This document shows positions 25,401 to 33,745 of a stretch of 64,000 nt of DNA, piece after piece. The position numbers and the translations under genes were made by a program. Origin of the DNA: Clostridia bacterium (GTDB lineage: Bacteria > Bacillota > Clostridia > Oscillospirales > Acutalibacteraceae); NCBI GenBank assembly GCA_017465825.1, contig JAFTVI010000024.1, positions 1 through 64,000 on the forward strand. Direction: 5' to 3'. A model generated the notes under the pieces. That model made no database searches. It was not told where the DNA came from and was given only the letters and a program-made list of their open reading frames with translations. Numbering within the stretch: the stretch's first letter is position 1; each line of letters begins with the position of its first letter.

Positions 25401-26102
25401 ATGCTCAGAAAAATAATTAAGATTGATGAAGAAAAATGCAACGGCTGCGGTGCGTGCGCTGCCGCCTGCCACGAAGGCGCTATAGAGATGATAAACGGCA
25501 AAGCAAAGCTTACCCGTGAGGATTATTGCGACGGTCTCGGTGACTGCCTTCCTGCCTGTCCTACAAATGCAATAACATTTGAAGAGCGAGAGGCGCATGC
25601 ATATGACGGGGATGCTGTCCGTCAGGCAAAAATGAAAAACTTCGGTGTGAAACTGCCTTGTGGCTGTCCCGGAACACAGTCTAAGGCAATCAAGCGTGAA
25701 TCAGCAGCATCGGTTGCAAAGCCGACTGCCGTTACAAGTCAGCTCTCTCAGTGGCCCTGTCAGATAAAGCTTGTGCCCGTGAATGCACCCTATTTTGACA
25801 ATGCAAATCTGCTCATTGCGGCTGATTGCACTGCATACGCATACGCCAACTTCCATAATGATTTCATACGCAACCATATTACTCTCATCGGCTGTCCTAA
25901 GCTTGATGAAGGTGATTATGCCGAAAAGCTTACGCAGATAATTGCGAATAACAGCATTAAAAGTGTCAAAATTGTACGTATGGAGGTTCCTTGCTGCGGC
26001 GGTATTGAAAATGCAGTAAAGCGTGCATTACAGGCAAGCGGTAAATTTATCCCCTGGCAGGTCGTAACAATATCTACAGACGGAAGAATTCTTGAACAGT
26101 AA
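25401..26102 (+). CDS. Ferredoxin-like 2[4Fe-4S] protein with C-terminal domain
   Basis: Two ferredoxin-type cluster motifs fill the N-terminus: C-N-G-C-G-A-C-x3-C (residues about 13-23) and C-D-G-L-G-D-C-x3-C (about 43-53). The second has four residues rather than two between its first cysteines, which may alter cluster properties. The C-terminal 170 residues contain more cysteines (LPCGCPG, WPCQIKLVPVNAPYF, AADCTAYAY, GCPKLD, PCCGG), a set found in clostridial 4Fe-4S proteins near flavodiiron genes. It is probably an electron shuttle between a donor and the downstream rubredoxin/FprA pair. 233 residues. Confidence 0.85.
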   Translation: MLRKIIKIDEEKCNGCGACAAACHEGAIEMINGKAKLTREDYCDGLGDCLPACPTNAITFEEREAHAYDGDAVRQAKMKNFGVKLPCGCPGTQSKAIKRESAASVAKPTAVTSQLSQWPCQIKLVPVNAPYFDNANLLIAADCTAYAYANFHNDFIRNHITLIGCPKLDEGDYAEKLTQIIANNSIKSVKIVRMEVPCCGGIENAVKRALQASGKFIPWQVVTISTDGRILEQ

Positions 26103-26118
26103 TCCGGAGGAAAAAATA

Positions 26119-27276
26119 ATGTTTATTACAGACGATGTAAAATATATAGGTGTCAATGACCGTAAAATTGATTTGTTTGAAGGACAGTATATTGTACCCA
26201 ACGGTATGGCGTATAATTCATATGCAATCATTGATGAAAAGATCGCAATTATGGATTCTGTTGATGCGTCTTTTACCCGCGAATGGCTTGATAATATTCA
26301 GAATGCGCTGGGCGACAGAAAACCCGATTATCTGATAATTCAGCATATGGAGCCTGACCACTCGGCAAATATCGTTAATTTGCTTAACGTTTATCCTGAT
26401 ACAACAATTGTATCTTCCGCAAAAGCATTCGTGATGATGAAAAACTTTTTCGGCACGGATTTTGCAGATAATCAGCTCGTTGTTGGCGAGGGTGATACTC
26501 TTTCTCTCGGCAAGCATAATCTTACCTTTGTAACAGCACCTATGGTGCATTGGCCCGAGGTTATCGTCACTTATGACAGCACGGATAAAATACTTTTCTC
26601 GGCTGACGGCTTCGGCAAATTCGGCGCACTTGATGCAGACGAGGACTGGGCGTGCGAAGCAAGACGATATTATATCGGTATAGTAGGTAAGTATGGCGTA
26701 CAGGTGCAGAATCTGCTGAAAAAAGCCGCAAAGCTTGATATTCAGATTATCTGCCCTCTTCACGGACCTGTGCTCAGTGAAAATCTCGGTTATTACATTA
26801 ATCTTTACAATATATGGTCAAGCTATCAGCCGGAGGAAGAAGGCGTAGTTATTGCATATACTTCAATTTACGGTAATACTAAAAAAGCAGTTATGCTTCT
26901 TGCCGAAAAGCTCAGGGCAAAGGGTTGTCCCAAAGTGGTTGTAAATGACCTTGCCCGTTGTGATATGGCTGAGGCAGTTGAGGATGCATTCAGATACAGC
27001 AAAATCGTTCTTGCCACAACTACCTATAACGGCGACGTGTTCCCCTTTATGCGTGAGTTTATAAATCATCTTACGGAGAGGAATTTCTGCAACCGTAAGG
27101 TAGCATTTATCGAGAACGGCAGCTGGGCACCTCTTGCCGCAAGGGTTATGAAAGGAATGCTTGAAAAAAGCAAGAATCTGACATATACCGATACAACAGT
27201 TAAGATTCTTTCCGCGCCCAATGAAGAAAACGATGCACAACTGGATGCTCTTGCAGACGAACTTTGCAGTCAGTGA
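26119..27276 (+). CDS. fprA: A-type flavoprotein (flavodiiron O2/NO reductase)
   Basis: The metallo-beta-lactamase-type domain carries the diiron ligands H-x-E-x-D-H ([10 protein letters not shown] near residue 79), the His in TAPMVHWPE (near 147), the Asp in [10 protein letters not shown] (near 166) and the His in CPLHGP (near 225). The flavodoxin domain starts near 252 with the FMN loop [10 protein letters not shown]. It reduces O2 to water or NO to N2O in strict anaerobes, receiving electrons from rubredoxin, which is encoded next. The start at 26119 follows GGAGG. The length of 385 is typical. Confidence 0.94.
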   Translation: MFITDDVKYIGVNDRKIDLFEGQYIVPNGMAYNSYAIIDEKIAIMDSVDASFTREWLDNIQNALGDRKPDYLIIQHMEPDHSANIVNLLNVYPDTTIVSSAKAFVMMKNFFGTDFADNQLVVGEGDTLSLGKHNLTFVTAPMVHWPEVIVTYDSTDKILFSADGFGKFGALDADEDWACEARRYYIGIVGKYGVQVQNLLKKAAKLDIQIICPLHGPVLSENLGYYINLYNIWSSYQPEEEGVVIAYTSIYGNTKKAVMLLAEKLRAKGCPKVVVNDLARCDMAEAVEDAFRYSKIVLATTTYNGDVFPFMREFINHLTERNFCNRKVAFIENGSWAPLAARVMKGMLEKSKNLTYTDTTVKILSAPNEENDAQLDALADELCSQ

Positions 27277-27286
27277 GGTGAAATAT

Positions 27287-27442
27287 ATGAAATATGTTTG
27301 TGACGTATGCGGCTGGGTTTATGATGAAGCCGAAGGCGCACCCGATATGGGTATTGCACCCGGAACAAAATTCGAGGATCTTCCCGATGATTTTGAATGT
27401 CCCCTTTGCTCAGTAGGCAAGGATAATTTCAGTGCAGAATAA
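27287..27442 (+). CDS. Rubredoxin
   Basis: A 51-residue one-iron protein with the two CxxC knuckles ([11 protein letters not shown] and [13 protein letters not shown]) and the conserved [20 protein letters not shown] between them. It starts 10 nt after fprA behind GAGGTG, and is the direct electron donor expected for the flavodiiron protein. Confidence 0.96.
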   Translation: MKYVCDVCGWVYDEAEGAPDMGIAPGTKFEDLPDDFECPLCSVGKDNFSAE

Positions 27443-27450
27443 CAAGAAAA

Positions 27451-27479
27451 CAGGTTCCGTTCGGAACCTGCTTTCTTTT
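27451..27479 (+). terminator. Terminator of the redox operon
   Basis: CAGGTTCC and GGAACCTG form an 8-bp stem with a 4-nt loop, followed by CTTTCTTTT. Confidence 0.8.
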
Positions 27480-27600
27480 ACTTTATAGGAAACTGCGTTA
27501 CCTATAAAGTAAAAAAGATTATATGTCCCTCCGAACGCCCGCTACGCGTGCTCGGAGATGGACTAACCGAAAACGGTCGCCGTGATACGGCGACCGTTTT
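27479..27600. repeat. Cluster of palindromes between convergent genes
   Basis: A perfect 11-bp inverted repeat (TACTTTATAGG, 27479-27489, with 27501-27511) is followed by a CTCCGA/TCGGAG fold-back and by a 13-bp perfect stem (AAAACGGTCGCCG, 27570-27582, with 27588-27600). The last ends two bases from the metH stop and is probably its terminator. No coding frame is seen. Confidence 0.6.
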
Positions 27601-27601
27601 C

Positions 27602-30004
27602 TTATGCCTTTATGATTTCTTCCGCATATCTTACCGTTTCCATAGCGTCTTTGCAGTATTTATCTGCACCGATTTTTTCTGCATATTCCTTGTTAAGGAC
27701 TGCACCGCCCACAACGGTTTTGCACCAGGGGGCTTTTTCTTTGATAAGCTTTATTGTTTCTTCCATAGCAGGCACGGTTGTGGTCATAAGTGCGCTCAGT
27801 CCCACAAGTGGCGCGTGCTGTTTTATTACTTCTTCAACGATAACCTCGGGCGGTACATCCTTGCCTAAATCAGTTACCGCAAAGCCGTAATTTTCAAGCA
27901 GGAGCTTAACAATATTTTTGCCTATGTCGTGAATATCGCCGTGTACTGTTGCGATGACGAACCTGCCTTTATCGGCTCCTTTTCCGCCTTTGATGCTCAG
28001 CTGAGATTTTATAATTTCAAATGCGCTCTTCGCCGCCTCTGCGCTCATAAGCAGTTGAGGCAGATAAACAGTTTTATTCTCAAAGCCTTTGCCTACCGTA
28101 TCGAGAGCAGGGATTATCTCATTCTGCACAATGTCAAGCGGTTCATTTTCTTTCAACAACTCTTTGGTTATTTCGCCTGCCTGCTCTTTAAGACCTTTCA
28201 CAACAGCATTCTGCAAGGCTGATTTCATATCCGTATCTGCAACGGCGGTGGTAGCCTTTGCAACAGGGGAGCTTGTTGTGAAGCTGTCTGCCGCATTTAT
28301 ATAATCTGCACAGTTTGCATCAAGACCTCTCAAAGCCCTGTAGGTGAAGTAGGTTTTCATCATTTCAGCAGAATGCGGATTCATAATTGCCGCTGATAAG
28401 CCGTTCTCAAGTGCCAGTGCAAAGAATGTGCCGTTGACAGCATCTCTGTTTGGCAGACCGAAGGAAATATTTGACACACCTAACGAAGTATGACAGCCAA
28501 GCTCATTTTTAATTGAGTTAAGAGCCTCAAGTGTAACGTTTGCCGCATTGTTGTCTGCGCTTATGGTCATTGCAAGGGTATCAAAAATAATATCCTTTTT
28601 GTTGATGCCGTATTCTTCTGCTGTTATGAGGATTTTTTTTGCAATTTCAACTCTTTCATCGGCAGTTGAGGGAATTCCGTTTTCATCAAGCGTGAGAGCT
28701 ACAACAACACCGCCGTATTTTTTTACAAGAGGGAACACGGCTTTCATACTCTCTTCTTTGCCGTTGACGGAGTTTATCATTGCCTTGCCGTTGTAACGGC
28801 GCAGAGCCGCCTCCATAGCTTCACAGTCGGACGTATCAATCTGCAAAGGCAGATTGATGATTGCCTGTAATTCGCAAACACAGTCAACAAGCATTTTCTT
28901 CTCGTCAATATCGGGCAGTCCCACGTTTACGTCAAGAATGTGAACACCTTTTTCCTGCTGAGAAAGACCTTCATTGAGGATGTACGGAATATCGTTTTCG
29001 ATAAGTGCCTGCTTGAAACGCTTTTTACCTGTGGGATTGATACGTTCACCGATAAGCAGCGGAGATGCACCGAATTTTACTGCGTGAGTGTAGGATGATA
29101 CAACGGTATCATTTTTCTGTTCAATTGCTTTCGGCTGAATATCCTTGATTTTTTCTGTAAGAGCTTTTATATATTCGGGAGTCGTGCCACAGCAACCGCC
29201 CACAACACGCACACCTTTGAGTACGAGAGCTTTGACATCATCCGAAAATTCATCCGCCGTAACATCAAAAACAGTTTCTCCGTTTACAGTCTTGGGCAGA
29301 CCTGCATTGGGCTTTAATATGACTGGTACGCTTGCACAATCCAACAGCCTCTCAACAACGGAAATGAGCTGTTTCGGACCTAACGAGCAGTTTGCACCTA
29401 TAGCATCTGCGCCCATACCCTCAAGCATAGCGACCATAGCCTCGGGTGATGCACCCGTCATCAGCTTGCCGTCCTCACCGTAAGCGTTTGTGACGATTAC
29501 GGGAAGGTCGCTGTTTTCCTTAGCCGCAAGAAGTGCCGCCTTTGTTTCGTAGCTGTCGTTCATTGTTTCAATTGTAATAAGGTCTGCTCCGTATTTTACG
29601 CCAAGCCTGACAGTCTGTGCGAACAGCTCAACAGCCACTTCAAAATCAAAATCACCGTAAGGCTTAAGGAGCTTTCCCGACGGACCTATGTCGAGAGCTA
29701 TGAATTTTTCCTTTTCCGAATTGCTTTCTCTGCGTGCATCGTCAGCATTTTTTATAGCGTTGCGGATAATATCATCAAGTTCCGATAAGGAGAAATTGAG
29801 CAGATTTGCGCCGAATGTGTTTGTGTTTACCACATTACTGCCTGCATCAAAATATGCCTTGTGAATGTCCTTTATGATATCGGGATGAGTTATGTTCCAC
29901 AATTCGGGATGCTCACCAGCGCCAAGTCCCTTCGATTGCAGAATTGTACCCATACCGCCGTCAAGAAAAACAATATTTTCTTTTAAAAAGTCGATGAAAT
30001 TCAT
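27602..30004 (-). CDS. metH: Cobalamin-dependent methionine synthase, lacking activation domain
   Basis: It transfers a methyl group from methyl-tetrahydrofolate to homocysteine via methylcobalamin. The domains are: homocysteine-binding barrel (about residues 1-290; zinc ligands in GANCSLGP and GGCCGTTPEY), pterin-binding barrel (about 320-580, GERINPTGKKRFKQAL), four-helix cap (about 600-690) and B12-binding Rossmann domain with the base-off histidine motif DIHDIGKN (near 690). At 800 residues it stops before the C-terminal reactivation domain, which is supplied by the gene just upstream. The start ATG at 30004 overlaps that gene's stop (ATGA). Confidence 0.95.
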   Translation of the reverse strand: MNFIDFLKENIVFLDGGMGTILQSKGLGAGEHPELWNITHPDIIKDIHKAYFDAGSNVVNTNTFGANLLNFSLSELDDIIRNAIKNADDARRESNSEKEKFIALDIGPSGKLLKPYGDFDFEVAVELFAQTVRLGVKYGADLITIETMNDSYETKAALLAAKENSDLPVIVTNAYGEDGKLMTGASPEAMVAMLEGMGADAIGANCSLGPKQLISVVERLLDCASVPVILKPNAGLPKTVNGETVFDVTADEFSDDVKALVLKGVRVVGGCCGTTPEYIKALTEKIKDIQPKAIEQKNDTVVSSYTHAVKFGASPLLIGERINPTGKKRFKQALIENDIPYILNEGLSQQEKGVHILDVNVGLPDIDEKKMLVDCVCELQAIINLPLQIDTSDCEAMEAALRRYNGKAMINSVNGKEESMKAVFPLVKKYGGVVVALTLDENGIPSTADERVEIAKKILITAEEYGINKKDIIFDTLAMTISADNNAANVTLEALNSIKNELGCHTSLGVSNISFGLPNRDAVNGTFFALALENGLSAAIMNPHSAEMMKTYFTYRALRGLDANCADYINAADSFTTSSPVAKATTAVADTDMKSALQNAVVKGLKEQAGEITKELLKENEPLDIVQNEIIPALDTVGKGFENKTVYLPQLLMSAEAAKSAFEIIKSQLSIKGGKGADKGRFVIATVHGDIHDIGKNIVKLLLENYGFAVTDLGKDVPPEVIVEEVIKQHAPLVGLSALMTTTVPAMEETIKLIKEKAPWCKTVVGGAVLNKEYAEKIGADKYCKDAMETVRYAEEIIKA

Positions 30005-30612
30005 TTGTTTGCTCCTGTGTCTGTGTTTATAATGCCTGTAATTGCCGTTACCGATTTTGTGGGCGACATAAGCATACTGTTGTTCAGCGTAAGACCGATT
30101 TGCTTTGAGCAATCCAATACCGCAAAAATGTCTTTCTGTATTTCAAGCGGTAAATCGCCGTAGCCTGCGCTGAATCTCGGCTTTAAGCTGAATTGATTTG
30201 CCATATCCTTGCAGAATGTGTCGCAAAGAGCCTCAATTCTTTCTGCTCCGATGGCTTGCATAATCACGGCTTTTGATGGAGAGATCTTTGAATATTTTGC
30301 AATCAAACGGTCAATTTCTATGCCGACGGTCGCCGCAAACAGAATAATCCTGTTGCAATCCTTAAGATTTTTTGCAAGGTCGGCAGATTCAACCGAAACA
30401 AAGCCTAAATCGCAGTTGTTGCCCTGAATTTTAATATCGGCAAATCTGTAACAGACCTTGTATGATATATTTTTTGTCGCTTCATCAAGCAGATTCTGCA
30501 CAATGCCGATAAAACCGTCATCCGCATCGGTACAACCGCAGTAGCGCAGTATTTCGCCTATGTCAACAGGCGGCTGTGAATATGTTTTTTTATAAACTGT
30601 ATTTTCTGTCAT
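30001..30612 (-). CDS. Stand-alone methionine synthase activation-domain protein
   Basis: 203 residues resembling the C-terminal AdoMet-binding reactivation domain of large MetH enzymes: FAATVGIEIDRLIAKYS, an AVIMQAIGAERIEALCD helix, RFSAGYGDLPLEIQKDIF and LNNSMLMSPTKSVTAI, which correspond to the family's R-x-x-x-GY-P and M-x-P-x-x-S-x-S segments. It should reductively remethylate oxidised cob(II)alamin in the adjacent MetH. Overlaps of 4 bp with both metF and metH indicate coupling. Split forms are known in clostridia. Confidence 0.88.
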   Translation of the reverse strand: MTENTVYKKTYSQPPVDIGEILRYCGCTDADDGFIGIVQNLLDEATKNISYKVCYRFADIKIQGNNCDLGFVSVESADLAKNLKDCNRIILFAATVGIEIDRLIAKYSKISPSKAVIMQAIGAERIEALCDTFCKDMANQFSLKPRFSAGYGDLPLEIQKDIFAVLDCSKQIGLTLNNSMLMSPTKSVTAITGIINTDTGANK

Positions 30613-31487
30613 TTTCCTAAAATATCCGAAAGATTTGCCTGTATCTTTTCTGCCACATCGGGCTTGTTCATTGAGTAAATATGAACGTTTGTGATGCCGT
30701 TTGCGTAAAGGTCGATGATCTGGTCGGTTGCGTAGGCAATACCCGCCTGTTTCATAGCCTCGGGGTCCGAGCCGAATTTGTCAACAAGACTTTTGAATCG
30801 CTGAGGCATAAATGAGCCAGAAAGCTTGATTGACCTTGCAACCTGATTAGCGTTTGTAATGGGCATTATACCGGGAAGAACGGGCACGGTAATGCCTGCT
30901 TCGCGGATTTTGTAAAGAAAGCTGTATAACAGATTGTTGTCGAAAAACATCTGAGTGGTCAGAAAATCACAGCCTGCATCAACCTTTTCCTTAAGCCTTT
31001 TTATATCATCCTTCTGGTTTGCACTTTCAGGATGAATTTCGGGATAGCAGGCACCGCCTATGCAGAAATCGTATCCGCTTGCTTTTATATCTTCAATCAG
31101 TTCGATAGCGTATTTGTAATCCCAATGTGAGCGGTCAGCATCTTCAAGCTCTTTGGGAATATCTCCGCGCAGAGCCATAATGTTTGTAACGCCGGCATTG
31201 TGGATTGCTTCAATCCTCTCCTTAACGGTTTCCTTGCTTGAAGAAACACAGGTGAGATGTGCAAGCGTGGGCACACCGTACTGCTCTTTGATATTTTTTG
31301 CAATATCGAGAGTGTATTTACTTGTGCCGCCGCCTGCGCCGTATGTTACGCTCATAAATAAGGGGGAGAGCTTTGCAATTTCCTGTGTTGCATTTTTTAC
31401 GCTTTCAAAATTGGTTTGAGTTTTGGGAGGAAAAACCTCAAATGAAAGGGATAACTTTTCTTTTTTTAGAATTTCTGCAATTTTCAT
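30609..31487 (-). CDS. metF: 5,10-methylenetetrahydrofolate reductase
   Basis: A TIM-barrel flavoprotein that makes 5-methyl-THF, the methyl donor for MetH. It has the N-terminal SFEVFPPKT segment, SVTYGAGGGTSKYT near residue 49, HLTCVSSSKE, IMALRGDIP near 109 and FLTTQMFFDN near 180. The length of 292 is typical. ATG 31487 is preferred over TTG 31496, which is too close to AAAGG. It ends in a 4-bp overlap with the activation gene. Confidence 0.95.
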   Translation of the reverse strand: MKIAEILKKEKLSLSFEVFPPKTQTNFESVKNATQEIAKLSPLFMSVTYGAGGGTSKYTLDIAKNIKEQYGVPTLAHLTCVSSSKETVKERIEAIHNAGVTNIMALRGDIPKELEDADRSHWDYKYAIELIEDIKASGYDFCIGGACYPEIHPESANQKDDIKRLKEKVDAGCDFLTTQMFFDNNLLYSFLYKIREAGITVPVLPGIMPITNANQVARSIKLSGSFMPQRFKSLVDKFGSDPEAMKQAGIAYATDQIIDLYANGITNVHIYSMNKPDVAEKIQANLSDILGK

Positions 31488-31502
31488 TTTTTTCAAGACC
31501 TT

Positions 31503-32015
31503 TTAGTGTGTGAATTTTTCGCTTTGTCTTAATACCGATATGAGGGGATATATCAGCACGCCGCAACAAAGATTACTGATGCCGTGAATCAGATCATACG
31601 GCAAGCCTGCCGTGATCCACGCAAGAGTTGCATCAAAGTTCAATCCGTAAATCAAAGCCTGAGCAGGTGCATAAAGCACTCCGAACAGCAAGCCGTGCAA
31701 TCCGCATACGATCATATAGATTACGGGGCTGAGCTTTTTTGGCATATTTTTCGGCAGAAGCATTACCGCACCCCAGAGAACAGTCCATATGTATAAATAG
31801 GGTATCCACCAGGTTGCAAATCCTGCAAACAGACCGTTGAGCAGTACATATATGTATATGGGATAAAGTGCCTTTTTTCGGTATACTACTGTTATTGCAA
31901 TAATAAATACGCCTAAAAGATGTATATTAGGCAGCACTTCCATCATAACTTTGGATGCATACATCAGTGCACCGAGCATACCGAAAACGGCTATTTCTTT
32001 AACATTCAGCTTCAA
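31503..32015 (-). CDS. ECF transporter S-component, probable cobalamin uptake
   Basis: An integral membrane protein of 170 residues with about six helices and the short, Gly/Ala-rich, cytosolic-facing N-terminus (EIAVFGMLGALMYASKV) seen in ECF S-components. Start is TTG at 32015 with AAGG ten nt upstream, two bases after the DUF4430 gene stops. S-components bind the vitamin and dock on a shared EcfA/A'/T energy module that must lie elsewhere. The cobalamin riboswitch upstream and metH downstream point to cobalamin or a precursor as substrate. That substrate is an inference; the family assignment is from topology. Confidence 0.7.
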   Translation of the reverse strand: MKLNVKEIAVFGMLGALMYASKVMMEVLPNIHLLGVFIIAITVVYRKKALYPIYIYVLLNGLFAGFATWWIPYLYIWTVLWGAVMLLPKNMPKKLSPVIYMIVCGLHGLLFGVLYAPAQALIYGLNFDATLAWITAGLPYDLIHGISNLCCGVLIYPLISVLRQSEKFTH

Positions 32016-32017
32016 GC

Positions 32018-32488
32018 TTATTCAACCTTAAATGAATATGTTGCCCCGTTTGTGATTTCTGTTGCATCAACTCCTGTTGCAGCATATTCACCGTTCATAT
32101 AAAATGCCCAATACTTTCCGTCTGTGTCATAATCGGCTGTAATGCCGTTTACTGTTTTGACGTATAAGCCGTAAGGACCTTCTTCACCCTCAATAAGTCC
32201 GAGCTTTAAAAGTGCCTGACCAACTGTTGTTTCATTTGTGTGAATTTCAAACACTGATTCTGCAGAGTCGTAACCGATAACCGTGAAAATGAACGAGTTT
32301 TCGCCTTCACCGAGTACGGTTTTATCAGTTGCCGATACTGGTTCTTGAGATACTTCTTCGTTGGTTGAAGTTTCTGCATCAGGTGTGATGTTTGTGTCCT
32401 GACAGCCTGTTGTAAGAAGTGCCATAGCCGCAATAAGCACGATACAAAGGATTGAGGACAGTATTTTTCTTAAATCTGTCTTTTGCAT
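32018..32488 (-). CDS. DUF4430 (transcobalamin-like) lipoprotein
   Basis: A lipoprotein: basic N-terminus, hydrophobic core, lipobox LTTGC near residue 28. After a Glu/Ser/Thr linker comes a domain of about 95 residues with the DUF4430 pattern (TVGQALLKLGLIEGEEGPYGLYVKTVNGI..DGKYWAFYMNGEYAATGVDATEITNG). That fold is the same as the C-terminal beta domain of intrinsic factor and transcobalamin. It is the first gene after the cobalamin riboswitch and is coupled to an ECF S-component, so it is a good candidate for an extracellular corrinoid-capturing protein. ATG 32488 is set by AAAGGAG ten nt upstream. Confidence 0.85.
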   Translation of the reverse strand: MQKTDLRKILSSILCIVLIAAMALLTTGCQDTNITPDAETSTNEEVSQEPVSATDKTVLGEGENSFIFTVIGYDSAESVFEIHTNETTVGQALLKLGLIEGEEGPYGLYVKTVNGITADYDTDGKYWAFYMNGEYAATGVDATEITNGATYSFKVE

Positions 32489-32558
32489 AGTATGCAATCT
32501 CCTTTAAAAATATATTTCCCCGTAAACCGGCGCTCGCAGTTGTTTTTGCTGAGGTTTT

Positions 32559-32573
32559 TGTAACAGAAAATAT
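32559..32573. repeat. 15-bp direct repeat, copy 1, beside the riboswitch
   Basis: TGTAACAGAAAATAT occurs here and exactly again at 32711-32725, bracketing the cobalamin aptamer. Both copies are in the leader RNA or at its start. Confidence 0.8.
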
Positions 32574-32575
32574 TT

Positions 32576-32712
32576 CGACTCGGCGCATCATTTTTCACCT
32601 TCTCGGTTTTATCCAATGGCTTGTCCCCGATTTGCGGCATCGGGCAGAAAAATGATATATGTGCACCTCACGGCGACGGGCTCGTACAGGATTTTCACCT
32701 GTTTCCTTTCTG
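32576..32712 (-). promoter_or_regulatory. Cobalamin riboswitch
   Basis: On the minus strand the leader carries the family's conserved core: GGAAACAGGTGAAAATCC, then GAGCCCGTCGCCGTGA (the variable form of the GCCACTG segment), a CCCGAT/ATCGGG stem, and ACAAGCCATTGGA. Order and spacing fit the Rfam cobalamin class. No strong terminator lies between the aptamer and the DUF4430 start, so control is more likely at translation initiation. Cobalamin binding normally switches such genes off. Confidence 0.88.
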
Positions 32713-32725
32713 TAACAGAAAATAT
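32711..32725. repeat. 15-bp direct repeat, copy 2
   Basis: Exact second copy of TGTAACAGAAAATAT (first at 32559-32573). It overlaps the -10 region of the operon promoter. Confidence 0.8.
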
Positions 32726-32752
32726 ATTATCACAATGTTATTGATTTTTCAA
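32724..32752 (-). promoter_or_regulatory. Promoter of the B12/methionine operon
   Basis: Minus strand TTGAAA (32747-32752) and TAATAT (32724-32729) are 17 bp apart. The -35 lies inside the 3' end of the upstream HAD gene. Confidence 0.65.
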
Positions 32753-33557
32753 GAAATTTTACAACAGCATTTTCATTATTTGAGCCTATAATTCCGTCAG
32801 CCTGCGCCTTTACTTCTTCTTTAGCGTTCATAACGGCGTAAGCCTCGTCGCATACTTCAAACATCGGCAGATCGTTAAGATTGTCACCGAAGCATATGAC
32901 CCTTTCAAAGCCGTACATTTTCTTGAGTGTAATAACGGCATTCCGCTTTGATGCTTCACTGCTGCATACCTCTAAATACCAATGGTCTGTGTTGTAAATA
33001 TCACGGTAAAATTCAATTCTCAGCTCACTGCATTTTTTCAATTGCTCATAGGCATCTTCAAGAACCTCTTTTTTATCGTCTATCGAGTAGTAGACGACAG
33101 GCTTGTCCATACAATCCTCAAACGACCTGACCTTTGTGAATTTTTTGTTGTACTTTTTCTGCCTTTCTTCTATAAATGCAATGGCATTCGGTGAATCTGT
33201 GTTTTCGTAATAAGTGTTCAGTCCGTTTTCGTCAATGGTGTAGACAAAGCCCGATTTTATATGATTCTTTATTACGGCAAAAAGCACAGCCTTTGCATTA
33301 TGTGTCAAAGGTTTTACATCAACGTAGCGGTCATTTTTTAAATCATAAGTTGCAACGCCGTTCATAAGTATTACGGGGATGTTGATATTGACATCCCTGA
33401 GCATCTGCACAACCGTTGCGTTTGTTCTTGCTGTTGCAATTGAAAAATTCAGTCCTTTTTCAATAAGATAATTCAACCTTTCTGCCGTGTACGGTGAAAT
33501 TTCGGCATCGGTATTCAGAAGTGTGCCGTCAAGGTCGGATATATAGAGAGTTTTCAT
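32730..33557 (-). CDS. Cof-type HAD-IIB phosphatase
   Basis: Motif I is ISDLDGTLLNTDAEIS (residue 6 onward, full DxD), motif II IATARTN, motif III Lys near 208 and motif IV CFGDNLNDLPMF (near 225). The C2B cap lies between (about 85-190). Cof-type enzymes dephosphorylate sugar phosphates, flavin or pyridoxal-phosphate-type compounds. The length of 275 is typical. It is transcribed toward, but probably separately from, the B12 operon. Confidence 0.9.
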   Translation of the reverse strand: MKTLYISDLDGTLLNTDAEISPYTAERLNYLIEKGLNFSIATARTNATVVQMLRDVNINIPVILMNGVATYDLKNDRYVDVKPLTHNAKAVLFAVIKNHIKSGFVYTIDENGLNTYYENTDSPNAIAFIEERQKKYNKKFTKVRSFEDCMDKPVVYYSIDDKKEVLEDAYEQLKKCSELRIEFYRDIYNTDHWYLEVCSSEASKRNAVITLKKMYGFERVICFGDNLNDLPMFEVCDEAYAVMNAKEEVKAQADGIIGSNNENAVVKFLEKSITL

Positions 33558-33580
33558 AAATTTCCCCTTATTATCAGAAA

Positions 33581-33603
33581 TACACGGTCTTTATGACCGT
33601 GTA
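33581..33603 (-). terminator. Hairpin after the small-peptide gene
   Basis: TACACGGTC and GACCGTGTA pair over 9 bp around TTTAT between the 42-codon gene and the HAD gene. There is no strong T-run, so readthrough to the HAD gene is likely. Confidence 0.5.
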
Positions 33604-33616
33604 CCTGTGTTGAATT

Positions 33617-33745
33617 TTATTTGAGCTCGTCAAGTGCGTCATTGCCGCTGGTGCCCGAGAACATATTTGAAAGGAACTCAAAAATTGTGTTTAACAACTC
33701 TCCGATTTTGATGAAGAAACCGCCGAAAAGATCGCCTGCTGTCAT
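33617..33745 (-). CDS. Small 42-residue hydrophobic/amphipathic peptide
   Basis: An ATG at 33745 follows a near-perfect AAAGGAGG ribosome site by 8 nt and opens 42 codons ending TAA. The peptide begins MTAGDLFGGFFIKIGELL and has one amphipathic, Phe-rich helix (about residues 6-29), then a polar Gly/Ser/Asp/Glu tail. It has no signal peptide, cysteines or known motif. The ribosome site and the amphipathic pattern support it being real. The helix resembles the FF-x-x-I/L helices at the C-termini of the two secreted proteins in this window. A membrane-active or membrane-associated role is a guess. Confidence 0.65.
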   Translation of the reverse strand: MTAGDLFGGFFIKIGELLNTIFEFLSNMFSGTSGNDALDELK

